The position numbers and the translations under genes are program-made. A stretch of DNA of 64,000 nt from Neocallimastix lanati (nom. inval.) (lineage: Eukaryota > Neocallimastigomycota > Neocallimastigomycetes > Neocallimastigales > Neocallimastigaceae), in the NCBI GenBank assembly GCA_016946835.1, contig JACVTC010000179.1, positions 62,001-126,000 on the forward strand, in the 5' to 3' direction. Within the stretch, counting starts at the first letter, position 1; every line of letters begins with the position of its first letter. The notes beneath the pieces are model-generated. The model did not search any database, was not told the origin of the DNA, and saw only the letters and a program-made list of their open reading frames with translations. Of this stretch, positions 20,942 to 32,032 are shown piece after piece.

Positions 20942-21916
20942 TGATAAAGAATGCCCAAATAATGTTCTTTTGGTTATGCATCTTAAATGATTCATTTAAC
21001 CCTTAAACAAATTATTTGATTCTTTATTCTTTTGGAACTTTCTATATTCTAATAAATTAATCTATATTCCTAATTAGTACAAATTAAATTATACTATTTA
21101 AAAAAGTATATTTAAAATTAATTCCTTATCTATGCTACCTTTATTATTCTTATCTATATTTTATTATTATTAAAATCCTTATCAATATTATATAGTTTAT
21201 TTTATCAATTTTCTTTATAGTTTATCAAAATCTTATCAATATTTCTTTTATTAATATTAAACTTATCAATATCAATTATTTCTTTGGAAAATTCCAAATT
21301 AAAAAAATTGTATTAATGATTACTAATAAAAGATTAAACATAAAAGGAAATAATTATATTATTATTATATGTTTTATTATAAATATTATATTATAAATTT
21401 GATGAAATGATTATAATTTTTATATTAATAATTTAAATAATATTATTTTTCTAAACTTAGTAAAATTAAACTTTAGGATTAAATAAATATTACTAAACCA
21501 CAGAATTAACTTCTGTAAAATAAAAAAATTTGTCTTTTAAAATATATAATTAAGTAGATTAGTAATAAATAATTAGTAATAGATTAATATATAAGTATTA
21601 TTTATTATAAGTTAAATAATAATTATATTAATAATAAAAAATTAATATAAAATATTTAATAATTAATTTTTATTATACAAAGAAATGGCTTTACCATTTC
21701 TATTATTTTAAGAAAAAAAAAAATATAAATAACAGTAAAAAAATTGTATTTTTTTATATTGTAATTTAATATTGTAATTTTTTAAATAAAAAAATTTTAA
21801 TAAAGGATTTATAAAAACAAAAATTTATTTTGTTTATTAATTTTCTTGTTTGTTTATTTTTTTTGTTGTTTATATTAATACTTATTTTTATTTTTCCCTC
21901 TCTCCGAACCTTAACA
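20942..21916 (+). repeat. 3' LTR of element B
   Basis: 975 bp, uninterrupted, TGATAAAGAATGCCC to CCGAACCTTAACA, followed by CTAT. It preserves the empty target sites for A and C1. Confidence 0.95.
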
Positions 21917-21920
21917 CTAT

Positions 21921-22931
21921 TGGTAAAGAATGAATTAATAACCTTTATTTTATTATTAATAATTCTTTACTAAATTGTACTTTCCTATATTCTTGATAAC
22001 CTAAACTTAATAATAAAATTTAATTTATTTTGATATAAATTAATTTTAACTTGTAAATAATGTAAATAAATTTTAATTAATTATTTTATTGTTATATTAT
22101 TAAATATATGTATATTAAAATACAATTGTAAATATTAAAATTATACTTTTAAGATACTAAATTATTAAAACTATTAATTAAATATTATTATAAAAATTAT
22201 TATAAAATTATTAAAATTATTAATTAAATATTATTCTAAAAATTATTATAAATTATTAATATTATAAAATTATTAAAATTATTAAATATTATTATAAAAA
22301 TTTATTTATTATAACTATTAAATATTATTATAAAATTATTAAGATTATTAATTAAATTTATTATTAAAAATTATTATTAAAAATTATTACTTATTATAAA
22401 AATTATTATTTAAATATTATCAAATTTATTAATTAAATATTATAAAAATTTTATTTTATTTTGAAAATAATTACAAGTATTATTTAAAATAATTAAAGAT
22501 TATTAAATTTATTATATTAATCTTTAAAAACAATTTATTTAACTTAAAAATATCAAAGAAAATAGTAAAAACTATTTTCTATATATTTATTTTATAATTA
22601 TTTTTAATTAAATTATATTTGAATATTATATTATTATATTTATAAAAATTAAAACAAAAATGAATTATTGATATAAAATTAATTCAATAATTCTATAAAA
22701 TTACTTAAATTATAAACAAATAATTATACTTTAAATTTATAAAAAAATATAAATATTGTAACAATTTCTTAAAAATTAAATATGTGTACTTTAAATAATA
22801 AAATTTTATATTAATAAAAAAAAAATAAATAACTTTTAATAAAGATTTATTTTTTTTAAAATCAAAGCAGGGTAATACCCGTCCCCCCCTGCTTGATTTT
22901 AAATATCTAAGTGTCAACCCCGAGTCTACCA
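21921..22931. mobile_element. Solo LTR-like unit K
   Basis: 1011 bp, TGGTAAAGAATG to GAGTCTACCA, with TGGTA/TACCA ends. Flanks are CTAT (left) and CTTT (right), one mismatch. AAATATCTAAGTGTCAACCCC near its right end resembles the end of H. No ORF; the rest is A+T-rich. Confidence 0.65.
22855..22903. other. Long hairpin near the right end of K
   Basis: TTTAAAATCAAAGCAGGG (22855-22872) pairs with CCCTGCTTGATTTTAAA (22887-22903): 17 pairs with one bulged A, and a C-rich 14-nt loop. It is the strongest simple hairpin I noticed here. Confidence 0.75.
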
Positions 22932-22937
22932 CTTTTG

Positions 22938-23958
22938 TGTAAGAAATCATAATTATTCAATAATGAATAATTAATATTTCTTATAATTAATGAAAAATAA
23001 TTAATAATTTATAATTATTTATAAAATAATAATTATTTTTAAAAAAATATTTATTTTAATAATAATTAATATATTCATTGATTTTAACTTATAAATTTAT
23101 TTAATAGTTATATTTTCATATATTGATCTAAATTTATTTACATATTATAATTTATACATTTATATAAATAATATAAAATTTATTTACTTATTATTATTAT
23201 TCATTTAAATAGAATTTTTACAAAAAATTATGTAAATTTGTATTTAATATTTTACCATAAAAATATTAGTTATTTTAATTAAAATGAATTATGTATTTTA
23301 TAATGTATTATAAACTATAAATGTATCTAATCTATCATATTATTTAATCTTTATTTTTTAAATGAAAAAAAAAAAAAAAAAAAATCTTTTTTTTCATTAA
23401 TTCCTATCCTATCAATATTTAATATTTTATAATTAATTAGAAAATCGGTAATTAATGTTTTTTCCTAACAAATAGGTTTTCTTTAATTATACGATGATCA
23501 ATATGATTAGAATATTGATCGAAAAACTATTTAGGTTTTTCTTCTAATCTTTTCCTAAATAGATTTTTTGTTAAGATTAGAAAACAAATTTATTTAACCG
23601 ATTAATTTTTTAAAAAATATAAATAGGACTCTTGAATTCTCTTTGAGAAATCAAGAGTTATTATTTTAAGAAAATATAATAAATAATAACAAATAAAATA
23701 AATTTTTTTATTTATATATCAAAAAAAAAACTGTTATTAATCATAAAAGGTTTTTTTTTAAAGAATATTTTCAACTACTATTCTGCCGTTGCTTGGTTAT
23801 TGTTTGTTATATTTACTTATAATAAACTCTGTAATATTAAGTATAATTTTTATTTTTTTTTAATTTTATTTTCTCAATTTTAATATTATGTAAAAATAAT
23901 ATTAAAATTGTAGATAATAGTTATATTAATTAATTTTAGTTTTAGTATAGCTATTACA
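22938..23958 (+). repeat. 5' LTR of element F
   Basis: 1021 bp, TGTAAGAAATC to TAGCTATTACA. TATAAATA at 23618-23625 is followed at once by a 31-nt hairpin (23628-23658, ACTCTTGA...TCAAGAGT), which should lie at or near the start of the transcript. The bases after the LTR (ATAATAACTCTTC) show no TGG primer site. Confidence 0.9.
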
Positions 23959-24220
23959 ATAATAACTCTTCTAATTTAATAATTAAATAGTATTAGTATA
24001 ATATATTATAATAAGATCAAAAAAAAAAAAAAAAAAAAAAAAAAATTTAATTAAAATCAGTATAATTGATTGGAAGATCTAATATAATAGTAAATGGAAG
24101 AAATAATAATAAATTGATTAATTTTATAGTATTAATTATTGGAAGGGATATATATTAAATAAATAAATTTATTCTAGTGAAAAAAAAAAAAAAATTTTTT
24201 TATTAAATATAATTTTAGTT

Positions 24221-24275
<55 letters not shown>

Positions 24276-24544
24276 ATTAAATAAATATAATTTTAGTTAG
24301 TGAAGAAAATTATATTAAATAAATAAATATATATTTAGTTAGTGAAGAAAATTATATTAAATAAATAAATATATTTTTAGTTAGTGGAAAAAAAAAAAAA
24401 TAATTAAAAAATAAAAAATTAAAAAAAAAAAAAAAAAAAATAAATAAATAAATAAATAAATAAAATACTTTTATACTACACTTATCTTTATTTTCTTTTT
24501 ATTTTACTCTATTATACTCTATTTATATTATTAAAATTTTAAAT
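23959..24544 (+). other. Leader of F with A runs and a short repeat
   Basis: AGATC followed by a 27-base A run (24019-24045) and TTTAATTA, as in A. Then come repeated TTTAGTTAGTGAAGAAAA and TATTAAATAAATAAAT units broken by A runs, the longest near 24224-24272. No coding capacity seen. Confidence 0.6.
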
Positions 24545-27500
24545 ATGGAAAGTGAAGAAGCAACAAGTACAAAAAATAATTTTCAAATTCCAATAATCAA
24601 TCCCAATAATATCGATGCTTCGAAATTTATATCAGCAATAACCGATTTTATTCCTACATTCTTCTCCCCAAATGGAGTTCTTACCAAAGAAGGAGAAACA
24701 AATATAAAGCCGAATATTCAAGAAGTTTTAATACAATGTGAGAGTTTTTTCATCGATCATCCAAATTCATTTCAAAGCGATGAAAACAAAAATACATACG
24801 TAATAAATAAATTAAATGGTCTACCTAGAAGATGGGGTCTCTCTCTATTAGTTGATGGTACACTGAAAACTCTGAGCTACCAAAAATTTAAGAAGTTAAT
24901 ACTCAAGAATTTTGACTCGGGTGATGAGAAGAAGCAGAAGTACATGCTGATGAAGCAGTTATGGGATTTGAAGCAAGAACAACTTGGAAAGGTTGCTGAA
25001 TTCACGATAGAGTTCCGAAGATTAGCAGCAAGGCTTAAATGGCCAGATGAAGTTTTCATCGACATAATTGGAAAAGGTCTACTGGATGAAGTACGTGAAG
25101 AATATGATAAAATAAAGAAGCCAAAAACACTATTTGAAGCTACAAATGTTATTATTGACATAGACAAAAAATGCTACTTGGAGACCAAAATTCGCAATTC
25201 CTGTCATTTTAGAAACCACAAAACAAAGTCATTTAATAGAAAGAAATATGAATTCAATAAAAGCAGTACTAAGTCGAGAAATTTACATCATAGGAAGAAC
25301 AAGTTCAAAAAAGAAATACTCTCTGCTAATTATACACCAAATAGTTCCAATTCTATGACAACTACCTTTGTTATATCTACCAACTCAAAGTCTTTCAAAA
25401 TTAATTTACTAATTGATTCAGGCTCTGCCAAAAGCTTTATTTGCAAGGACTTTATTTCAGCTAATAAAATTCCAATCTCAGGCCTTTCTTCTCCTATTAG
25501 TATCCAATTGCCCAATAGTAAAAGTATGGTAATTAAACAATCTACGAAGCCTTTAAAACTGAAAATAATGGACCATATTGAAACCTATGAATTCTACGTT
25601 GGTAATCTACAACTTCAAGGTATAAGTGGTATTTTAGGAAGGGATTGGCTCTCGATTCATAATCCCTATATCAACTTTAAATCCAATAAAATCTATTTCT
25701 TGGAAAGTAACTGTGGACAACATTGTCATTCCTGTAAAGGAAATAAATTTATATTCCGTTCTAATAATATAACAGCACCTATGCTAGAAGAATCCTCACA
25801 ATGCGGCCATGACTCAATCATACCTTCATTTATTTCTGAAGATGAACTATATGATGAGGATATATGTTGTGTAATTGTTGAAAGTCAAGAACAAGTCAAA
25901 ACTGATAAAAGTAATAACAAAAATGAACTTAAAAATAAAAATAAAATTCTCAATAATAAGAAACTTAGAAATAAAAATAAAATTCTCAATAATAAGAAAC
26001 TTAGAAATAAAAATAAAATTCTCAATAATACGAAACTTAGAAATAAAAATAAAATTCTCAATAATATGGAACTTAGAAATAAAGATAAAATTCTCAATAA
26101 TAAGAAACTTAGTACTAAAGAAATCATTCAAAAATACTATTCAGATCTAATGAAAGTCTTTAAAAAAGAAGAAGCTGATAAATTACCTCCCCACCGGAGC
26201 TATGACATAACAATCGACTTGATCCCTGGAGGACAATTATTCTTTGGACCAATATATCCTTTAACTACGGTGGAAATGAAAGCCTTGAAAGAATATATCG
26301 AAGAAAATTTAGCTAAAGGCTTCATTCGAAAATCAAAATCCCCAGCTGGTGCTCCAATATTGTTTGTTAGAAAACACGATGGTTCTCTCAGGTTATGCGT
26401 GGATTATCGCCGTCTGAATGCTATTACAATCCGTAATAGTTACCCACTGCCAAGGATTAACGATTTAATGGAAGTATTTAAAGGATCAAAGATTTTTACC
26501 AGACTTGACTTAAGGTCTGCGTATAATCTTGTCAGAATAAAGGAAGGACATGAGTATCTTACAGCCTTCCGTACTCCAATAGGTCATTTCGAGTATCTTG
26601 TAATGCCTTTCGGCTTACGTAATGCTCCTTCAGTTTTTCAAAGATTCATACAAGATACATTGTCAGAAATCACTGGATCCTTTGTTCAGGCATATTTGGA
26701 TGATATAATTATCTTTTCTCCTGACTTTGATACTCACATTAAGCATGTTCGTCATGTTCTTACTCTACTAATAAAAAATGGCTTATTCGTGAAATTAGAA
26801 AAATGTGAATTTCACGTATTTGAAACTACATTCTTAGGTTTCACGGTTTCTATACATGGACTCACTATGGATAAGGATAAATTAAAATCAATTTTGGAAT
26901 GGCCCATACCCAAAAACATCAAAGAACTCCAAAGTTTTCTTGGTTTAGGGAATTACTACAGAAAATTTATAAAAAACTTTGCTGAAATCATTGAACCTTT
27001 GCGGAAACTTTTAAAAAAGAATGCTGATTACTTATGGAACGAGGAAGCAAATAATGCATTTAATAAACTTAAAAATGCTTTCCTCAACAATGAAGTACTT
27101 ATCTTTCCCGATCCAGAGAAAGAATTTGTAGTAGAAACAGATGCCAGTGATTTTGCTGTTGGCTGCATTCTTTCCCAAGTTAGCCCTAAGGATAATTTAT
27201 TACATCCTGTAGCATTTTACTCTCGCTCTATGAATAAGGCTGAAGTTAATTATACAATTTACGACAAAGAACTTCTAGCCATTATTACAGCATTTGACGT
27301 ATGGAGGCATCATCTTGAAGGTGCCAAATATCCAGTTCAAATTCTTACAGACCATAGGAACCTACTTTATATGAAGAAACCTCAACATCTTAATCAGAGG
27401 CAAATTCGTTGGAGCCTCTTCTTATCTAAATTTGACTTTAGAATTGCTTATAGACCGGGAGTTAGTTCTGGTAAACCGGATTCCTTGTCAAGAAGACCGG

Positions 27501-28849
27501 ACTATAAGAAGAATAACTCCTTAGAGGGCTCATCTATCATCAATGATGATGTATTCTGCTGTACAATCGACAGAAATATCAATAGCTTAAAAGAGTCCCA
27601 GTTGTCTGATAAATTTTGTCAAGATACGATAAGAAAGATCCAAGAAAAATCTGGTAAAGTTAAAAGCTCCATATTCAGCCTCATTAAAGGTATCCTACAT
27701 TTCCAAAATAGAATAATTGTGCCAGCATCACTCAAGGCTAGACTCCTAAAATCCTTTCATGATACTCCAACTAGTGGCCATCAGGGGGTAGATAGGACCC
27801 TCGAAAAACTTAGAAGGTACTACTGGTGGCCTAATATGAAAAAGGACGTTATTAATTACGTTCATTCATGCGAAGTATGTGGAAGAAACAAGATAAGAAG
27901 ACATAAACCGTATGGCAAGTTACAGCCACTCCCCATTCCTACAAAACCCTGGGAAGTTATAGGTGTCGATTATATTGTTTACCTCCCTACTTCAAGAGAT
28001 TGTACTTGTATCATGGTAGTATCGGACCACTTAACTAAAATGGTCCATTTAGTCCCTTGCTCTGATGTTCCTTCTGCTGATCAAACTGCAAAGCTCCTTC
28101 TTCTCAATGTGTTCAAATTTCATGGATTTCCTAAAACTATTATTTCGGATCATGGCTCACAGTTTTCTTCGGAATTTTGGACCTCCTTGTGTTATGCCCT
28201 TCAGATAAAGCCCAGATTAGCTACTGCTCACCACCAACAATCTAATGGTCAAGTAGAGCGTGCGAATGCTGTTATTGAACAATATCTTCGTTGTTATTGT
28301 TCTACTGCTCAAAGTGACTGGTGTTATTATCTACCTTTATGTGAGTTTGCTTATAATAATTCTCTACATAGTTCCATTGGTATGTCGCCTTTTTATGCAA
28401 ACTACGGCTTCCATCCCAATTGTTTTATAGATTCACCTCCTATTCTTTTAAAGGATAATGCTTCATGCTTAACTAGGGATTGGTCTTCACATTTCGAATC
28501 TCTCAAGAAACACCTTATAAATGCAAAAGAAGACTACAAAAAATATGCGGATGTTGGAAAAGCTGAAGGCCCAAATTTCAATGTTAATGACTTAGTATGG
28601 TTAAGAAGATACTACTTTACCAACGAACCCGCGAAAAAATTAGCTTCTCAATATCTCGGTCCATTTAAAATCATTGAGAAAGGGCAAAGAATGAACTACC
28701 GTTTGGAGTTACCGGAAAACCTCCATCTCCATCCGGTATTTCATATCTCTCAGCTTGAGCCATATACAAAAAGAAATCCAGAATTATCAGAACCATTAGA
28801 AACAGAAGAAGAAAGAAGAGCAATGTTAGAAATCATAATTATTCAATAA
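24545..28849 (+). CDS. Gag-Pol polyprotein of element F (1434 aa)
   Basis: One fused frame. Gag covers roughly residues 20-215, but I see no CCHC zinc knuckle; a Lys/Arg/His-rich stretch (about 216-260) takes its place. Protease D291-S-G. Five tandem 12-residue KLRNKNKILNNK units (462-521) separate protease and RT. Reverse transcriptase YLDD at 717-720; RNase H D866; integrase H1072, H1079; core D1142, D1202, E1238 (35 between the last two). The protein ends about 30 residues after HPVFHISQLEPY, without a chromodomain. The last nine codons, including the stop, lie inside the 3' LTR. The ATG at 24545 gives a complete Gag. No lesion seen; it may be functional despite the short C-terminus. Confidence 0.93.
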   Translation: MESEEATSTKNNFQIPIINPNNIDASKFISAITDFIPTFFSPNGVLTKEGETNIKPNIQEVLIQCESFFIDHPNSFQSDENKNTYVINKLNGLPRRWGLSLLVDGTLKTLSYQKFKKLILKNFDSGDEKKQKYMLMKQLWDLKQEQLGKVAEFTIEFRRLAARLKWPDEVFIDIIGKGLLDEVREEYDKIKKPKTLFEATNVIIDIDKKCYLETKIRNSCHFRNHKTKSFNRKKYEFNKSSTKSRNLHHRKNKFKKEILSANYTPNSSNSMTTTFVISTNSKSFKINLLIDSGSAKSFICKDFISANKIPISGLSSPISIQLPNSKSMVIKQSTKPLKLKIMDHIETYEFYVGNLQLQGISGILGRDWLSIHNPYINFKSNKIYFLESNCGQHCHSCKGNKFIFRSNNITAPMLEESSQCGHDSIIPSFISEDELYDEDICCVIVESQEQVKTDKSNNKNELKNKNKILNNKKLRNKNKILNNKKLRNKNKILNNTKLRNKNKILNNMELRNKDKILNNKKLSTKEIIQKYYSDLMKVFKKEEADKLPPHRSYDITIDLIPGGQLFFGPIYPLTTVEMKALKEYIEENLAKGFIRKSKSPAGAPILFVRKHDGSLRLCVDYRRLNAITIRNSYPLPRINDLMEVFKGSKIFTRLDLRSAYNLVRIKEGHEYLTAFRTPIGHFEYLVMPFGLRNAPSVFQRFIQDTLSEITGSFVQAYLDDIIIFSPDFDTHIKHVRHVLTLLIKNGLFVKLEKCEFHVFETTFLGFTVSIHGLTMDKDKLKSILEWPIPKNIKELQSFLGLGNYYRKFIKNFAEIIEPLRKLLKKNADYLWNEEANNAFNKLKNAFLNNEVLIFPDPEKEFVVETDASDFAVGCILSQVSPKDNLLHPVAFYSRSMNKAEVNYTIYDKELLAIITAFDVWRHHLEGAKYPVQILTDHRNLLYMKKPQHLNQRQIRWSLFLSKFDFRIAYRPGVSSGKPDSLSRRPDYKKNNSLEGSSIINDDVFCCTIDRNINSLKESQLSDKFCQDTIRKIQEKSGKVKSSIFSLIKGILHFQNRIIVPASLKARLLKSFHDTPTSGHQGVDRTLEKLRRYYWWPNMKKDVINYVHSCEVCGRNKIRRHKPYGKLQPLPIPTKPWEVIGVDYIVYLPTSRDCTCIMVVSDHLTKMVHLVPCSDVPSADQTAKLLLLNVFKFHGFPKTIISDHGSQFSSEFWTSLCYALQIKPRLATAHHQQSNGQVERANAVIEQYLRCYCSTAQSDWCYYLPLCEFAYNNSLHSSIGMSPFYANYGFHPNCFIDSPPILLKDNASCLTRDWSSHFESLKKHLINAKEDYKKYADVGKAEGPNFNVNDLVWLRRYYFTNEPAKKLASQYLGPFKIIEKGQRMNYRLELPENLHLHPVFHISQLEPYTKRNPELSEPLETEEERRAMLEIIIIQ
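25928..26107 (+). repeat. 36-bp coding tandem repeat in F
   Basis: Five in-frame 36-bp units, each starting CTTAGAAATAAAAATAAAAT or a close variant, encode a basic, Asn-rich 12-residue repeat between protease and RT. Confidence 0.92.
28797..28823 (+). promoter_or_regulatory. Polypurine tract of F, inside the ORF
   Basis: A 27-base almost pure purine tract (centre AGAAGAAGAAAGAAGAG) directly before the 3' LTR. It also encodes Glu/Arg residues near the C-terminus of Pol. Confidence 0.8.
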
Positions 28850-29828
28850 TGAATAATTAATATTTCTTATAATTAATGAAAAATAATTAATAATTTATAA
28901 TTATTTATAAAATAATAATTATTTTTAAAAAAATATTTATTTTAATAATAATTAATATATTCATTGATTTTAACTTATAAATTTATTTAATAGTTATATT
29001 TTCATATATTGATCTAAATTTATTTACATATTATAATTTATACATTTATATAAATAATATAAAATTTATTTACTTATTATTATTATTCATTTAAATAGAA
29101 TTTTTACAAAAAATTATGTAAATTTGTATTTAATATTTTACCATAAAAATATTAGTTATTTTAATTAAAATGAATTATGTATTTTATAATGTATTATAAA
29201 CTATAAATGTATCTAATCTATCATATTATTTAATCTTTATTTTTTAAATGAAAAAAAAAAAAAAAAAATCTTTTTTTTCATTAATTCCTATCCTATCAAT
29301 ATTTAATATTTTATAATTAATTAGAAAATCGGTAATTAATGTTTTTCCTAACAAATAGGTTTTCTTTAATTATACGATGATCAATATGATTAGAATATTG
29401 ATCGAAAAACTATTTAGGTTTTTCTTCTAATCTTTTCCTAAATAGATTTTTTGTTAAGATTAGAAAACAAATTTATTTAACCGATTAATTTTTTAAAAAA
29501 TATAAATAGGACTCTTGAATTCTCTTTGAGAAATCAAGAGTTATTATTTTAAGAAAATATAATAAATAATAACAAATAAAATAAATTTTTTTTATATATC
29601 AAAAAAAACTGTTATTAATCATAAAAGGTTTTTTTTTTTTTTTTTAAAGAATATTTTCAACTACTATTCTGCCGTTGCTTGGTTATTGTTTGTTATATTC
29701 TGTATAATTAAGTATAATTTTTATTTTTTTAATTTTTATTTTCTCAATTTTAATATTATGTAAAAATAATATTAAAATTGTAGATAATAGTTATATTAAT
29801 TAATTTTAGTTTTAGTATAGCTATTACA
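28824..29828 (+). repeat. 3' LTR of element F
   Basis: 1005 bp, TGTTAGAAATC (one change from the 5' copy) to TAGCTATTACA. The hairpin is at 29511-29541. It overlaps the last 26 bases of the Pol ORF. Confidence 0.93.
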
Positions 29829-29831
29829 TTT

Positions 29832-30318
29832 TGATAAGAATGTACTAAATAATGCATTCTTAATTAAATCTACGATTTATTTCTAATACATTATGTGTAC
29901 ATTATTATTTTTGTACTTTAATAAAATTTTAAATCCAAAGATCAAAAATTAAATCAAAAATTATATTAAACTTTATATTTTTATATTAAATCTTATATTA
30001 ATAGTAATATTTTTATATATTTAAAACTTATATTAGCAATATTAATAATAAATCTTATTTTTTTATTTTTATATTAATAATGAAAATTTGTATTAATAAT
30101 ATTTTTATATATTGATAATTAAAAATTTACATATTATATTTTAACTTTTATTATAAAATTTTATATCGAAATGTTTTATTTTATATTGAAAAATATTTTA
30201 TTTTATTAAAAACCTTTATATTAGAATAGTATTTTTATTTTTATTTGAATATTTTAACAGATTGTAATAAAAAAATATAGCCAATTAAATAAATTCTTAT
30301 TAGTAATATTTTAGATAG

Positions 30319-30350
<32 letters not shown>

Positions 30351-30662
30351 TGTTTTATTAATATTATAAATGTATTTTATTTATATTGTTATAATTAAAT
30401 TTTATATAATTGATTATAAAACTCAATTTAAATTTAATAGTTTTTATAAAAAAAAAAATAAATAAAATGTAATTTAATGGCAAGAACAACTTTTATACCT
30501 TGAAAAAAAAGTATAAATAGTTGTAAATTTTGCTACTAATTTTTAAATATCATCAAAACATCAAGTAAAATTAATAAAATAAATAAATAAAAAAATAATA
30601 AACAAATAAATAAAATTTTTGTTTCTTACTTTATTTTTATTTAATTCTCTAAAACCTTAACA
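29832..30662 (+). repeat. 5' LTR of E1
   Basis: 831 bp, TGATAAGAATGTAC to TCTAAAACCTTAACA. TATAAATA at 30512-30519 is the probable TATA box. It is longer than the 3' copy mainly because of an A run near 30325-30350. Confidence 0.92.
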
Positions 30663-30668
30663 TTTATA

Positions 30669-30685
30669 TGGTGGAGATATCGGGG
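30669..30685 (+). promoter_or_regulatory. Primer-binding site of E1
   Basis: TGGTGGAGATATCGGGG, 6 nt after the LTR; the same 17 bases as in B and E2. Confidence 0.8.
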
Positions 30686-32032
30686 AATTAAATAGAAATA
30701 ATAGTAAATAACATAGATTTTTTTTTAATTTTTTTTTTATTTTATATTGATAAACAAGTAAGTCGTTAATCCTTTGATTAACCTATGGCGCTTGTTTGAT
30801 ATATATATAAAAAAAATTTTTTTTAAATAAGTAAAATTAAGATTCAAAAAAAAAAAAACAAATTTTGTAAAATTATAACAAGGAGCGGATAGAGCTCATA
30901 CACAGTGTATTCTCAGATAGCAACAAATTAACTCTATTCATAGTAGGTTATTGAATAGTAGTTAATTTGGAGATTAATTGGAAAGTAGACGAAGGTATTT
31001 GGTTACCGACCCGGTAATAATAGTTCAGCCTTCAACGTTTCAACACACGAAGGTGCGAATAAGGAGCTTACGTCACCGAAGGCGTAAGATTGTTTTTTTT
31101 ATATATATATTTTTTTTACTTTTCTTTGTACTAGTTATAAGGCACTTTATTATATAAAGTATCAGACTTTGGCTAACTTCGCCATTTAAATTATTTTTAT
31201 TTTTTTTTATTACTGATACTTTATTTGTTTAATAATTCCTGTAAAAGAATCTTAATTTACTTTGAAAATATTGTGTTTTTAGTTAATTTTTATTAGTTAA
31301 TAAAAATATTATTGAATACTTTTAAAATTTTTTTTATTCCGTACATAGATTATCGGATTAAGTTTATCCTACATAGTAATTGGGCTAGTGGGCTCTGAAC
31401 TGCTATATTTTATATTGAATATAGTAATCGTGGCACACGCGTGGCATGACACCATTAGGTAAGCTGCACGTCAGACAGTGTGTACTATCAGATTGTACGA
31501 CAATAAAGATTATTTTTTGTGTTTAATAATTATAATTAATTAATAATTTTATTAGCTATAACAATACAATATTTATTGTTTAAAAAGAAAATTTTTTGAA
31601 AGGTGAAAATAATAAATAAAACTTTGCTTCTAAATTTATTACTACAAATATACTAAATTACAAAATTCAAGTGGTCGATAAAGATTTCGAGCTTGAAAAA
31701 TATTCTATTAAGTTGTCGATAAAGATTTCGAACTTAAAATTATTCTATTAAGTTGTCGATAAAGATTTCGAACTTAAAAATTATTCTTAATAAAGTAGTC
31801 GAAAAGAACCTCGTGCTTTATAATTTCTACTAAGTTGTCGATAAGGATTTCGAGCTTATATCTACTAAAGAAAGCAAATAAAATTATTATTTTCAAAAGT
31901 TACTAAAATATATTGTTTTAAAAATTGATTCGATATTAAATTACCTATTAAATTATATTTTTAAAGTTTTATTTCCAAATTTATTCTTATTTAATCACCT
32001 CATTAATATACAACAAGAAATATTTAAACAAA
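30686..32032 (+). other. Long structured leader of E1 with TCGA hairpin array
   Basis: Two G+C-richer blocks (30886-31090 and 31340-31505) with many short inverted repeats, for example GGCACACGCGTGGCATGACACC near 31431, separated by A/T runs. Then five TCGA hairpin units (31669-31859) follow shortly before the gag ATG. No conserved ORF is seen. Confidence 0.5.
31669..31859 (+). repeat. TCGA hairpin array of E1 (5 units)
   Basis: Each unit has AAGTT.../...AACTT outer arms, inner TCGA/TCGA arms and an 8-nt loop (TAAAGATT, TAAGGATT; AAAGAACC in a variant). Units are joined by about 10-20 A+T bases. E2 has eight. Confidence 0.7.

Larger units (their letters stand above)
5720..21916 (+). mobile_element. 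Element B, full-length Ty3/gypsy retrotransposon (host to A and C1)
   Basis: Order: 5' LTR, 17-nt primer-binding site, 1.3-kb leader, gag, pol in the -1 frame, G-rich tract, 3' LTR. CTAT flanks both outer ends (4870-4873 and 21917-21920), once J at the 5' edge is set aside. B is the second unit of the 4-bp-separated train. Its long frames are unbroken, but its 5' LTR is split by two insertions, so B itself can hardly be transcribed normally. Confidence 0.9.
22938..29828 (+). mobile_element. Element F, full-length Ty3/gypsy retrotransposon at the 5' edge of E1
   Basis: Two LTRs of about 1 kb bracket a leader and one gag-pol ORF. TTTTG flanks it at 22933-22937 and 29829-29833. The final TG of that duplicate is the first two bases of the E1 LTR, so F entered 2 bp inside E1. 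The LTR copies differ by homopolymer lengths and an indel of nearly 20 bases around 23815-23840, so it is older than A. Confidence 0.92.

Noticed and set aside
22705-22950. Minus-strand 81-residue ORF
   Set aside because: It spans the K hairpin and the F junction, so it is not a conserved unit, and is mostly Phe/Tyr/Lys low complexity.
25847-26150. Three ORFs on both strands around the F repeat
   Set aside because: They arise because the 36-bp repeat is free of stops in several frames.
30886-31505. tRNA or rRNA-derived sequence in the E leader
   Set aside because: The blocks are G+C-richer and have stems, but I could not fold a cloverleaf or match an rRNA core motif.
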